A stretch of 23,306 bases of DNA from an uncultured Eggerthella sp. Lineage in GTDB: Bacteria; Actinomycetota; Coriobacteriia; Coriobacteriales; Eggerthellaceae. How positions within the stretch are numbered: the stretch's first letter is position 1; every line of letters starts with the position of its first letter. This document shows, in pieces, positions 13,627 to 21,309 of the stretch. The position numbers and the translations under genes are program-made. The notes beneath the pieces were generated by a model. That model was not told the origin of the DNA. It saw only the letters and a list, made by a program, of their open reading frames with translations, and did no database searches. The stretch lies in the NCBI GenBank assembly GCA_900542265.1, contig UQML01000029.1:1-23306 (forward strand), given 5' to 3'.

Positions 13627-15147
13627 ATGGCGTATATTTTTGATGAGCCGTCACGCACCTTTAACGAATACTTATTGGTACCGGGTTATTCTTCTGCGGA
13701 ATGCACCCCTGATTCAGTTTCATTAGCAACGCCGTTGGTTAAGTTTAAGAAGGGCGAAGAGCCCTCCATTAAACTCTCAATTCCTATGGTTTCTGCCATC
13801 ATGCAGGCGGTATCGGATGATGGAATGGCGGTCGCGCTTGCTCAAGAAGGCGGTTTGTCATTTATTTATGGTTCGCAGTCAGTTGAGTCACAAGCTGCTA
13901 TGGTGCGCTCCGTTAAGGATCATAAAGCAGGCTTTGTTCGCTCCGACTCCAATCTTCCTCTTGATGCAACGTTGGCTGATGTGGTTGCGCTTAAAGAAAA
14001 GAGCGGCCACACCACAATGCCCGTTACCGAGGGAGGCCGTCCTCAGGGCAAATTGTTGGGCATCGTAACGGGACGTGATTATCGCTTGTCTCGTATGGAT
14101 CTCTCCACTCCTGTTGCTGAGTTCATGACACCTGTAGAGAAGTTGATTACTGCTCCGGCTGACACCTCGCTCAAGGTAGCTAACGATATTATTTGGGATA
14201 ACAAGCTCAATTCACTTCCTATTGTGGATAATGCGGGCAACTTGCTCTACATGGTATTCCGCAAGGACTATGAGTCCCATAAATCTAACCCTCATGAGCT
14301 ACTCGACGACCACAAACGCTACTTGGTCGGCGCAGGTATCAATACGCGTGACTATGCTGAGCGTGTTCCTGCATTGGTTGAGGCTGGTGCTGACGTGTTG
14401 TGCATCGACTCATCTGAGGGCTTTTCTGAGTGGCAAAGTCGCACTATCGCTTGGATTCGTGATCATTACGGCGATTCCGTCAAGGTAGGCGCTGGCAACG
14501 TGGTCGATGGCGAGGGCTTCCGCTTCTTGGCGGAGGCTGGTGCTGACTTTATTAAAGTTGGTATTGGCGGCGGCTCCATTTGTATTACCCGTGAACAGAA
14601 GGGTATCGGCCGTGGTCAGGCAACTGCGCTTATTGACGTTGCTAAAGCACGCGATGAGTATTTCCGCGAGACGGGTATTTATATCCCCGTTTGTTCTGAC
14701 GGTGGCATTGTTTATGACTATCACATGACCCTTGCCCTTGCTATGGGTGCTGACTTTTTGATGTTGGGTCGTTATTTTGCACGTTTTGATGAGTCTCCGA
14801 CCAATAAAGTTAACGTCAACGGCAATTACATGAAAGAGTACTGGGGTGAAGGTTCAAGCCGCGCACGTAACTGGCAGCGCTATGACTTGGGTGGATCTAA
14901 GAAAGGTATGTCTTTTGAAGAGGGCGTTGATTCGTATGTTCCTTATGCGGGTTCTTTGAAAGATAACGTTGGGCTTACTCTTTCCAAGGTGAAGTCTACT
15001 ATGTGTAACTGCGGTGCGCTTACTATCTCTGAGCTTCAGGAAAAGGCTAAGCTTACCGTTGTTTCTGCAACCTCTATTGTTGAGGGCGGCGCACATGATG
15101 TTCTCTTGAAGGATAAGACCCCTTACGTAAGTAATACCATTCGCTAG
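13627..15147 (+). CDS. guaB: IMP dehydrogenase, Tritrichomonas-like type
   Basis: Oxidises IMP to XMP with NAD+, the committed step to GMP. The 506-aa barrel is split by a CBS-domain pair (about residues 100-220). The catalytic loop is GIGGGSICITREQKGIGRGQ with Cys319, unlike the GPGSICTTR form of most bacteria. Arg418-Tyr419 in SSRARNWQRYD is the mobile flap pair that activates water. The sequence and even the numbering (Cys319, Arg418, Tyr419, Lys310) match the IMPDH of the protist Tritrichomonas foetus as I remember it, including the N-terminal FNEYLLVPG and the C-terminal VEGGAHDV. AGGAG at 13616-13620 precedes the ATG at 13627; the overlapping upstream frame at 13475 is spurious. It has its own promoter and a strong terminator. 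The identity is certain as to IMPDH; the protist-type subgroup is inferred from memory. Confidence 0.96.
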   Translation: MAYIFDEPSRTFNEYLLVPGYSSAECTPDSVSLATPLVKFKKGEEPSIKLSIPMVSAIMQAVSDDGMAVALAQEGGLSFIYGSQSVESQAAMVRSVKDHKAGFVRSDSNLPLDATLADVVALKEKSGHTTMPVTEGGRPQGKLLGIVTGRDYRLSRMDLSTPVAEFMTPVEKLITAPADTSLKVANDIIWDNKLNSLPIVDNAGNLLYMVFRKDYESHKSNPHELLDDHKRYLVGAGINTRDYAERVPALVEAGADVLCIDSSEGFSEWQSRTIAWIRDHYGDSVKVGAGNVVDGEGFRFLAEAGADFIKVGIGGGSICITREQKGIGRGQATALIDVAKARDEYFRETGIYIPVCSDGGIVYDYHMTLALAMGADFLMLGRYFARFDESPTNKVNVNGNYMKEYWGEGSSRARNWQRYDLGGSKKGMSFEEGVDSYVPYAGSLKDNVGLTLSKVKSTMCNCGALTISELQEKAKLTVVSATSIVEGGAHDVLLKDKTPYVSNTIR

Positions 15148-15260
15148 GAGCTGTGCGAAACGCGAGAAACGAGATGTGGCGCGCGATGCAAGCGTGGATG
15201 ACGCAGTCTAGTCGTGCGCTGTTGGTGCGACTGATCTAGTCTAATAACATAGCGATCACG

Positions 15261-15309
15261 AGAGTGTGTAGAACTCAAGGGCAAGATCTACACACTCTTC
15301 TTTATTTTT
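15261..15309 (+). terminator. Intrinsic terminator of guaB
   Basis: AGAGTGTGTAGA (15261-15272) and TCTACACACTCT (15287-15298) form a perfect 12-bp stem with a 14-nt loop, followed by TTCTTTATTTTT, a U-rich tail. It lies 113 bp past the stop. Confidence 0.9.
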
Positions 15310-15829
15310 AGGCCTGTTTTGGGAAAGTTTTGACGAGATCGAACTTATAGTGAGCCTGCATTCAGAGACAACTGCCAATCGCCAAGTGTTATCAGAGATT
15401 CCGTGACAAAACCGGCACCTTCTGTGAGGATTTTGTTCCTTTTTAGAAAGGCGATGGGGTTGCCAAGAAAACGCATCCTCACAGAAGGTCTCATCTCGTC
15501 AAAAAACGCTAAAAAATTGCAAAAAGTGTCTTGGATGGGTGTGAAGCATGCGAGAAGGGGGGCGCGAAGTGCGCGGGAAAGTTCGGATAAACCACGGACA
15601 GAACCGGCGTGAGACTCATAAGATGTACACATGGGTACAGACCAAGTGATGCAGTATGGGGGAGGTGCAGAACGAGCAACCCCATCGCCAAGAAAATGCT
15701 TGATAACCTGCGATTTTGTTCGTGGTGCGAGAAGAGGAAAGCGAGGTGGGAAGAGGGATTGAAAGGGATGCGGCGAGGCAAGAGGTGGAGATTTTGCGAA
15801 GCGATCGACCGCTGACGGGTGCCTAGATT
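15310..15829. other. Intergenic region with nested inverted repeats
   Basis: About 520 bp with no recognisable gene, although it is open in several frames (15345-15866 minus, 15403-15612 plus, 15509-15781 minus, 15609-15815 plus). These frames overlap on both strands, lack good ribosome sites and encode basic, repetitive peptides. The left third holds two nested perfect inverted repeats. The rest is purine-rich on the plus strand and contains two copies of the decamer CCCCATCGCC in opposite orientation. A structured RNA, a MITE-like element or a decayed repeat are all possible. Confidence 0.55.
15328..15504. repeat. Nested perfect inverted repeats
   Basis: The outer arms are TTTTGACGAGAT (15328-15339) and ATCTCGTCAAAA (15493-15504). 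The inner arms are ACCTTCTGTGAGGAT (15417-15431) and ATCCTCACAGAAGGT (15475-15489). On the right the arms are only 3 nt apart; on the left a 77-nt insertion separates them. The inner loop of 43 nt itself contains CCTTT/AAAGG (15438-15451) and GGC/GCC pairs. The RNA would form a long stem with a side domain. Confidence 0.75.
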
Positions 15830-15857
15830 TTGCGCTCAGCGGCCCCATCGCTATAAT
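15830..15857 (+). promoter_or_regulatory. Promoter of the RlpA-like gene, probably leaderless mRNA
   Basis: TATAAT at 15852-15857 is a perfect -10 box, with TTGCGC at 15830-15835 as -35 (spacer 16). Transcription would start about 7 nt past the -10, at or next to the ATG at 15865. There is no Shine-Dalgarno sequence in between (only TAACGTC). The -10 overlaps the recurrent motif CCCCATCGCT at 15843-15852. Confidence 0.6.
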
Positions 15858-15864
15858 TAACGTC

Positions 15865-16989
15865 ATGTCTGTAAAGGCAAAAATACAAGGTTCGGTAGCG
15901 CTTATGATGAGCGCTCTTTTAGTGTTGTCCTTAGGGATACCCTATGGTGCAACGCTCACGCCAGCTTACGCGGATGATTTAGCGGATGCTCAGGCGGCGC
16001 TGAATGCGGCATCGGCTGATCTTAACGCGGTGACCGCGGAGTATAATGCGCTGCAGGCTCAGGCATCAGAACTTGAGGGACAAATCTCGTCGGCAACTAA
16101 CCAAGTTCTTGAAGCGCAGACAGCTATGCAAGAAGGGCAGAAGACGCTCGGTGATGCGTTATGCGCTTCCTATAAGAGCGACGCATCTATGTCGCTTGTT
16201 TCTATCTTTCTGAAGTCTGAAAACATGGCGGACTTCATGAAGAACATCCAGTATTACAGCTCAATTCAAGAAGCTCAGGCAGAAATCGTAGCTGAGCAGA
16301 AGAAGCTCAAAGATGAGCTTGAGGTTCGTTTGGCAGATCTTGATAACAAAAAGGATGCCCAGGAGGCACTTTTAAGTCAAGCTGCAGAAAAGCAAACTCA
16401 AGCACAGCAGATTGTTTCATCAGCTTCTGCCAAAGTTGCTAATATTGAATCAGAGCGTGCACGTGTTGCAGCTCTTCAGGCACAAGCTGCCGCTATGCAA
16501 CAACAGCAACAACAGCAACAACAGCAAAACAACGATAAACCGCTCAACAATAACTGGAACACCGCTCCTGGTGGCGGCTCTAGTGGCTCAAATACGGGAT
16601 CTGGTTCGAGTTCTTCTAACAGCAATACGAATAAGATTGATCCGCCTGCAGCGAGTGCAGGCGGGTGGCGTACGGGAACTGCTTCGGCCTATGGTGGCTC
16701 ATCGGACAAAAATACACCCAACCCTGGTACTACTGCAACGGGCGCCATTTGTAATGATAATTCTATGGGTGTAGCAATTCCTATGTCTTGGAAGAACTAT
16801 CGTTCTTACCTTGGTCGCAAAGTTGAGATTCGCTACGGCGGAAAAATAGTTGTGGCCACGGTCAATGATTGCGGTGGTATGGGTCATGGATCGCGCAGTC
16901 TTGACTTACAGCCTGGCGTCTTTAAACAATTTGGTTTTAGCACTTGTAAAGCATGGGGTCTACGCACTGTAGAATTCCGCTTCCTCTAA
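15865..16989 (+). CDS. Secreted coiled-coil protein with C-terminal RlpA-like domain
   Basis: A 374-aa exported cell-wall protein in three parts. The N-terminal signal peptide ends near TPAYA|DD (residue 36). Residues about 38-215 are a long coiled coil rich in Ala/Gln/Glu with an internal hinge, like the NlpC/P60-associated helical region of PcsB/CwlO-type proteins. A Gln10 run and a Gly/Ser/Asn linker follow (about 212-265). Residues 270-374 are a double-psi beta-barrel of the RlpA/3D type, with GTASAYGG, ATGAICNDNSMGVAIP, NDCGG (Asp335) and SLDLQPGVFKQFG. Asp335 is placed like the conserved acid of RlpA-like domains, and Cys295, Cys336 and Cys361 may form disulphides. It probably binds or cleaves peptidoglycan, but activity is not shown. 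No ribosome site precedes the ATG (leaderless). Confidence 0.88.
   Translation: MSVKAKIQGSVALMMSALLVLSLGIPYGATLTPAYADDLADAQAALNAASADLNAVTAEYNALQAQASELEGQISSATNQVLEAQTAMQEGQKTLGDALCASYKSDASMSLVSIFLKSENMADFMKNIQYYSSIQEAQAEIVAEQKKLKDELEVRLADLDNKKDAQEALLSQAAEKQTQAQQIVSSASAKVANIESERARVAALQAQAAAMQQQQQQQQQQNNDKPLNNNWNTAPGGGSSGSNTGSGSSSSNSNTNKIDPPAASAGGWRTGTASAYGGSSDKNTPNPGTTATGAICNDNSMGVAIPMSWKNYRSYLGRKVEIRYGGKIVVATVNDCGGMGHGSRSLDLQPGVFKQFGFSTCKAWGLRTVEFRFL
16498..16527 (+). repeat. CAACAACAG microsatellite encoding polyglutamine
   Basis: Three perfect copies of the 9-bp unit CAACAACAG plus one CAA encode ten glutamines in the linker of the secreted protein. All units are multiples of three bases, so slippage would change linker length without a frameshift. 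Confidence 0.85.
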
Positions 16990-17169
16990 AATCTCACGCC
17001 TGCGCGTATATGCACGCGCGTAGCTGTCCAATTCGGTGTAAAATTCCCAAAGTATCTCTTTACGTTTTAGGAACTCGTATGAGTTTGTACTACTTATGGG
17101 TGAGTTACCTAACGCGTTCAAGAATCATAGGTAATAAATCGTGACGTTGCATGAATAAAGGACGGTCGG

Positions 17170-19791
17170 ATGAAAGCATATAATCCTCATGAGATTGAGC
17201 CCCGCTTGCAAAAAGAGTGGGAGCAAGCTGAGTTATATCAGACCCAAAATCCCAAAGATTCTGATAAGCCAAAGCAATACGTGCTTGAGATGTTCCCTTA
17301 TCCATCGGGCGACATTCATATGGGCCACGTTCGTAACTACACTTTTGGCGATGTTATCGCGCGCTATTACACCATGCGTGGTTATGACGTACTCCATCCC
17401 ATGGGCTGGGATGCTTTTGGCTTGCCCGCAGAAAATGCGGCCATTAAACATCACTCTCATCCTGCGACGTGGACGTATCAAAATATTGAAACCCAAAAAG
17501 CAAGTTTTAAGCGTATGGGCTTTTCTTACGATTGGGACAGGACGGTCATTGCCTGTGATCCGGATTACTACAAATGGGGTCAGTGGATCTTCCTCAAATT
17601 CTGGGAGCGCGGTTTAGTTGAGCGCCGTAACTCTCCGGTCAATTGGTGCCCCAGCTGTGGAACCGTTCTTGCTAACGAGCAAGTTATTGAAGGCCGCTGT
17701 TGGCGCTGTGATTCTGAGGTTGAAAAGCGTGACCTCACCCAGTGGTACTACAAGATTACGGATTATGCGCAGGAGTTGCTTGATGATCTTGATCAGCTTA
17801 AAGGCTGGCCTGAGCGTGTCAAGCAGCAGCAAGCCAACTGGATTGGTCGTTCTGAGGGTGCTCAGGTTGACTTCATTTTATGCGATAAAGAAGGCAATGC
17901 GCCGGCTGACCCATCGCAAGATGATCTTATTACGGTATTCACTACCCGCGCTGATACGCTGTTTGGGTGTTCGTTTTTCGTGCTCGCTCCTGAATATGCT
18001 GAGCTCCCTCAGCTAGTAGCAGGTATGCCGCAAGAGGCTGAGGTGCTCGCGCTTGTTGAGGCCTCTAAGAAAGTGTCAGCTCTTGAGCGCGCTCAGGGAG
18101 ATCGTGAGAAGCACGGCGTTTTCACCGGTCGCTATGTGGTTAATCCTATCAATAATGAGAAAGTACCTGTTTGGGTAGCTGACTATGTTGTTGCTGATTA
18201 CGGCACCGGTGCGGTTATGGCAGTGCCTTGTGGAGATCAGCGCGACTTCGAGTTCGCCCGCAAATATGATTTACCTATCATCCCTATCATTTTGGGTGAG
18301 GATGATCCGCTTTATCCAGAACTCAAAGACGAGCAGGGTAGACGCATCATTAGCGTGGATTGGCCTGAGGCGTATGCTGCAGAAGGTGTTTTGGTCCAGT
18401 CCGGTCCCTACACCGGTATGGTTGGCGGTAAGCATTCTGAGGGTGAACAGGCGGTAGTCGAGGCTCTTGAGGAAATGGGCCGCGGCCGTCGTACGGTAGA
18501 ATTTCGCTTGCGTGATTGGCTCATTTCGCGCCAGCGCTATTGGGGTAACCCTATTCCTGCAATTCATTGTGATGAGTGCGGTGTTGTGCCGGTACCTGTT
18601 GAGGACTTGCCGGTTTTGCTACCTGAGGATATTGACCTTTCTGCTGGTGAGACGCTTGCAACACATAAAGAATTTGTTGAGTGCACGTGTCCCAAGTGTG
18701 GCAAACCAGCGCGTCGTGAGACTGATACCATGGATACCTTTACCTGCTCAAGTTGGTATTACATGCGCTACACGGATCCGCACAACCAAAATCTTCCGTT
18801 TGATCCAGCGGCGGCTAATGCATGGATGCCGGTTGATCACTATATTGGCGGCATTGAGCACGCAATTTTACACCTGCTCTATTCGCGTTTCTTCACTAAG
18901 GTGCTGCGTGATGCTGGAATGCTTGATTTTGATGAGCCTTTTACTAACCTGCTTTGTCAGGGTATGGTGCTCGACGAGCACGGTGACGTTATGTCCAAGT
19001 CTAAAGGCAATGTTATTGCGCCTGAGGATATGATCGCTGAGTACGGTGCTGATGCGGTACGTGCCTACATTCTCTTTATGGCTCCTGCTGACAAAGAACT
19101 CCTTTGGAATGAGGATGGTCTTGCAGGTCTCTATAAGTTCTTGAATCGCGTTTGGCGCCAAATTAACGATCTGGCGGGCATGGCGGATGACAGTACGCTT
19201 TATCAGGCTGATGCGCAGACAGGTAAAGGTAATGGTAAAGGTAAAGATAAAGGTGGCGATGAGGCCGCCGGTCAAGCACTGGTAAAGAAGTTAGTGCGTG
19301 AGCGCCATCGCGTGGTGGAGAAAGTTCAGGATGACTTCGAACGCAACAATTTCAACACAGCTATTTCTGCCATCATGGAGCTTTCCAATGCGGCTGGTGA
19401 TTACTTGCGTTGCTACTCTGTGGAAGAGCGCAAGGCGAATGTAGAACTTGCTGCTCTTGATACGGAAGTAGCTGAAGTATTGGTAAAACTTTTAGCTCCT
19501 ATTGCTCCCCACTGGGCAGAAGAGTTGTGGCAGACTGTTCTCGGTCACGACTCCTTCCTGTACGAGCAGCCTTGGCCGACCTTTGATCCTGAAAAAATCA
19601 AAGAGGATGAGGTTGAGCTTGCGGTTCAAATTAATGGCAAGGTCAAAGCGCGTATTATGGTGGCTGCCAATGCTGAAGAGGATGCCATCAAGGCAGTTGC
19701 GTTTGATGCTGTTGCTCAACAAACTGAGGGCAAGAATATCGTAAAGACTATCGTGATTCCTGGTCGCTTAGTTAACATCGTCGTGAAATAG
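17170..19791 (+). CDS. leuS: Leucyl-tRNA synthetase
   Basis: Class Ia enzyme that attaches leucine to tRNA-Leu in the cytoplasm. The 873 aa are of normal bacterial length. Domains in order: catalytic Rossmann fold with the HIGH motif as HMGH (50-53), a zinc finger with Cys160, Cys163, Cys177 and Cys180, the CP1 editing domain (about 220-420, including TGAVMAVPCGDQRDFEFA), the second half of the catalytic core with MSKSKGNV (608-615) as KMSKS loop, then the anticodon-binding and C-terminal domains (NGKVKARI). Residues about 684-700 are a Gly/Lys-rich insert (GKGNGKGKDKGGD) after the KMSKS region, unusual and probably a flexible linker. AAAGGA lies 8 nt before ATG 17170. There is no T-box in the 180-bp leader. 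The SanA-like gene follows 7 bp after the stop. Confidence 0.97.
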   Translation: MKAYNPHEIEPRLQKEWEQAELYQTQNPKDSDKPKQYVLEMFPYPSGDIHMGHVRNYTFGDVIARYYTMRGYDVLHPMGWDAFGLPAENAAIKHHSHPATWTYQNIETQKASFKRMGFSYDWDRTVIACDPDYYKWGQWIFLKFWERGLVERRNSPVNWCPSCGTVLANEQVIEGRCWRCDSEVEKRDLTQWYYKITDYAQELLDDLDQLKGWPERVKQQQANWIGRSEGAQVDFILCDKEGNAPADPSQDDLITVFTTRADTLFGCSFFVLAPEYAELPQLVAGMPQEAEVLALVEASKKVSALERAQGDREKHGVFTGRYVVNPINNEKVPVWVADYVVADYGTGAVMAVPCGDQRDFEFARKYDLPIIPIILGEDDPLYPELKDEQGRRIISVDWPEAYAAEGVLVQSGPYTGMVGGKHSEGEQAVVEALEEMGRGRRTVEFRLRDWLISRQRYWGNPIPAIHCDECGVVPVPVEDLPVLLPEDIDLSAGETLATHKEFVECTCPKCGKPARRETDTMDTFTCSSWYYMRYTDPHNQNLPFDPAAANAWMPVDHYIGGIEHAILHLLYSRFFTKVLRDAGMLDFDEPFTNLLCQGMVLDEHGDVMSKSKGNVIAPEDMIAEYGADAVRAYILFMAPADKELLWNEDGLAGLYKFLNRVWRQINDLAGMADDSTLYQADAQTGKGNGKGKDKGGDEAAGQALVKKLVRERHRVVEKVQDDFERNNFNTAISAIMELSNAAGDYLRCYSVEERKANVELAALDTEVAEVLVKLLAPIAPHWAEELWQTVLGHDSFLYEQPWPTFDPEKIKEDEVELAVQINGKVKARIMVAANAEEDAIKAVAFDAVAQQTEGKNIVKTIVIPGRLVNIVVK

Positions 19792-19798
19792 AGCATGA

Positions 19799-20566
19799 GT
19801 GGCTCCAACGTATAGACAACCACGAGCAAGCATGCAGCAAGCTTACACGAAACAAACGCAGCGCGGCGCCCGCAAGGGTGGCTGCGCTCGTGTTTTTAAG
19901 GTGTTCTTAGCGCTTTTTTTGATTGCAGGTTTGCTTGTGCTGCTCGGCACGTATGGAGCTGAGATGTGGGTACGTTCTAGTACTCAAGCAGATATTGAAA
20001 CGGTCGATGAGGCTATCCAGACCGAAGAAGCGTTTGATGCGCAATGTATTGTTGTACTTGGTGCGGGCATCAATTTTAATGGCACCCCATCGACTATATT
20101 AAAAGACCGTCTCGATACCGCTATTGCACTCTATAAAGGCGGTGTTGCTCCTAAGATTATTATGAGTGGGGACAATACGCAGTCGAGCTACAACGAAGTA
20201 ATGGCAATGACCAATTATGCCAAGAGTCAAGGCGTGCCTGCTGCTGACATTTTCTGTGACCATGCTGGTGTAAACACGTATGACTCGATGCATCGCTTAA
20301 AGACGGTGTTTTCCGTTAAGCGCTGCATTGTGGTGACGCAACAATATCATCTGTATCGTGCGCTCTATAACGCCAAGGGGTTAGGCATTGACGCGCGCGG
20401 TGTGGCGGCCGATGCGCATGAGTACGCTAACATGGATGAATACGAAGCGCGTGAATTCTTGGCGCGCATCAAGGATTTTTATCAGGTGATTACTAAGCCT
20501 AATCCAAACAAGCTTTCTGAGCCTGTGTCTCTTGATCAATCGGGTGAAGTAACGCAATGGTGGTAG
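19799..20566 (+). CDS. SanA/YdcF-like DUF218 membrane protein
   Basis: A 255-aa single-pass membrane protein. A basic N-terminus (QRGARKGGCARVFK) and one hydrophobic helix (about 33-52) are followed by a DUF218 domain with AQCIVVLGAGI near its start, LKDRLDTAIALYKGG, PKIIMSGDN, a SYNEVMAMTNYA helix and CIVVTQQYHLYRALY. This matches SanA/YdcF proteins, which act in the cell envelope and, in enterobacteria, affect vancomycin exclusion; the biochemical activity is unknown. I take GTG 19799, 7 bp after the leuS stop and probably translationally coupled. ATG 19832 is an in-frame alternative; neither has a strong ribosome site. It is expressed with leuS. The decamer CCCCATCG also occurs in this gene at 20085-20092. 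Confidence 0.85.
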   Translation: MAPTYRQPRASMQQAYTKQTQRGARKGGCARVFKVFLALFLIAGLLVLLGTYGAEMWVRSSTQADIETVDEAIQTEEAFDAQCIVVLGAGINFNGTPSTILKDRLDTAIALYKGGVAPKIIMSGDNTQSSYNEVMAMTNYAKSQGVPAADIFCDHAGVNTYDSMHRLKTVFSVKRCIVVTQQYHLYRALYNAKGLGIDARGVAADAHEYANMDEYEAREFLARIKDFYQVITKPNPNKLSEPVSLDQSGEVTQWW

Positions 20567-20604
20567 CGTTGCAGACATGGTATGCCGCTATAGGGTAGAT
20601 TAAT

Positions 20605-20630
20605 TATTCAGCGATGGAGAACGTTGAATA
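20605..20630. terminator. Hairpin between convergent genes
   Basis: TATTCAGCG (20605-20613) and CGTTGAATA (20622-20630) form a 9-bp stem with one G-U pair and an 8-nt loop, between the convergent SanA-like gene and phosphoesterase gene. Neither side has a convincing U-tract, so termination here is only possible. Confidence 0.35.
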
Positions 20631-20659
20631 GAGACGATTACTCATGAGTGGCGATGGGG

Positions 20660-21121
20660 CTATAACGTAGGCAAGTCAATTCGTTCGTACGATACAACCT
20701 CGCCCTTATCAACCACCATGATGCCGAGTCCCGGCAGAGAGCCGCCGCGCGGACGGGTGGGCGAGCCAGGATTAAGGTAGATTACACCGTTTGCCTCTAA
20801 GTATTTGGGCACGTGCGTGTGCCCGGTGATAACGACGCGCACGTCTTCAGGAATAGAACCCAAATCTTCAAACCGGTGCACCATCTTAAACCGCACGTCT
20901 TCAATCTTGGGACTTGCCACCGCATCAATACCGGGTCCCAGATCATAGCGGTCGCAATTTCCCCGTACCGCAATAGCGGGGGCAATGGAGTCGAGTTCCA
21001 TGATGACTTGCTGTGTTTCACTATCACCAGCACATAAGATATAGTCGCATCCACGCAGGGCTTCGTGCGCTTCGTCCGAGAGATAGCGGTGGATATCAGA
21101 GATTATGCCGATGCGTTTCAT
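20660..21121 (-). CDS. YfcE/MJ0936-type metallophosphoesterase
   Basis: A 153-aa single-domain calcineurin-like phosphodiesterase. All metal-binding motifs are present: SDIH with Asp9 and His11, AGDSE with Asp33, RGNCD with Asn55, His82 in VHRF, and GHTH with His101 and His103. NPGSPTRPRGG near the C-terminus is typical of the YfcE/YsnB group, small cytoplasmic enzymes active on model phosphodiesters, with unknown natural substrates. AAGGAG lies 10 nt before the ATG on the minus strand. It stands alone between the SanA-like gene (convergent) and the tRNA gene (same strand, but with the tRNA terminator between them). Its stop codon abuts the recurrent decamer at 20650-20659. Confidence 0.93.
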   Translation of the reverse strand: MKRIGIISDIHRYLSDEAHEALRGCDYILCAGDSETQQVIMELDSIAPAIAVRGNCDRYDLGPGIDAVASPKIEDVRFKMVHRFEDLGSIPEDVRVVITGHTHVPKYLEANGVIYLNPGSPTRPRGGSLPGLGIMVVDKGEVVSYERIDLPTL

Positions 21122-21180
21122 GGGTGCGCACTCCTTATGTATAGCAAGGGGCGTGTTTGCTGCCTGTATGCCTAAACAAG

Positions 21181-21206
21181 AAACGCTCAGCAGATGCTGA
21201 GCGTTT
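21181..21206 (-). terminator. Terminator of tRNA-Lys
   Basis: AAACGCTCAGCA (21181-21192) and TGCTGAGCGTTT (21195-21206) are a perfect 12-bp inverted repeat. On the minus strand CTTGTTT follows. It begins 15 bp past the tRNA 3' end. Confidence 0.85.
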
Positions 21207-21220
21207 ACAAAATTTAAAAG

Positions 21221-21296
21221 TGGTGCGCCGTGAGGGAATCGAACCCGCGACCTTGGGATTAAAAGTCCCCTGCTCTACCAACTGAGCTAACGGCGC
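21221..21296 (-). tRNA. tRNA-Lys (anticodon UUU)
   Basis: On the minus strand a 76-nt cloverleaf starts GCGCCGTTAGCTCAGTTGGT and ends in an encoded CCA (21221-21223). The acceptor stem GCGCCGT pairs with ACGGCGC. The D-loop has AGCTCAGTTGGTAGAGC, the T-arm GGTTCGAATCC, and the anticodon loop is CTTTTAA with TTT at 21261-21263. It reads lysine AAA/AAG codons. Confidence 0.97.
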
Positions 21297-21309
21297 ATAG
21301 CGTCTACCA

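Noticed and set aside
15345..15866. 173-codon minus-strand ORF and three others after guaB as genes
   Set aside because: They overlap each other on both strands, lack ribosome sites and gain their recurring residues from the inverted repeats. A real small gene cannot be fully excluded without homology search.
16990..17169. T-box riboswitch before leuS
   Set aside because: No T-box core (TGGNACCGCG) or specifier stem is visible, only small hairpins such as GCGCGT/ACGCGC and AACTC/GAGTT.
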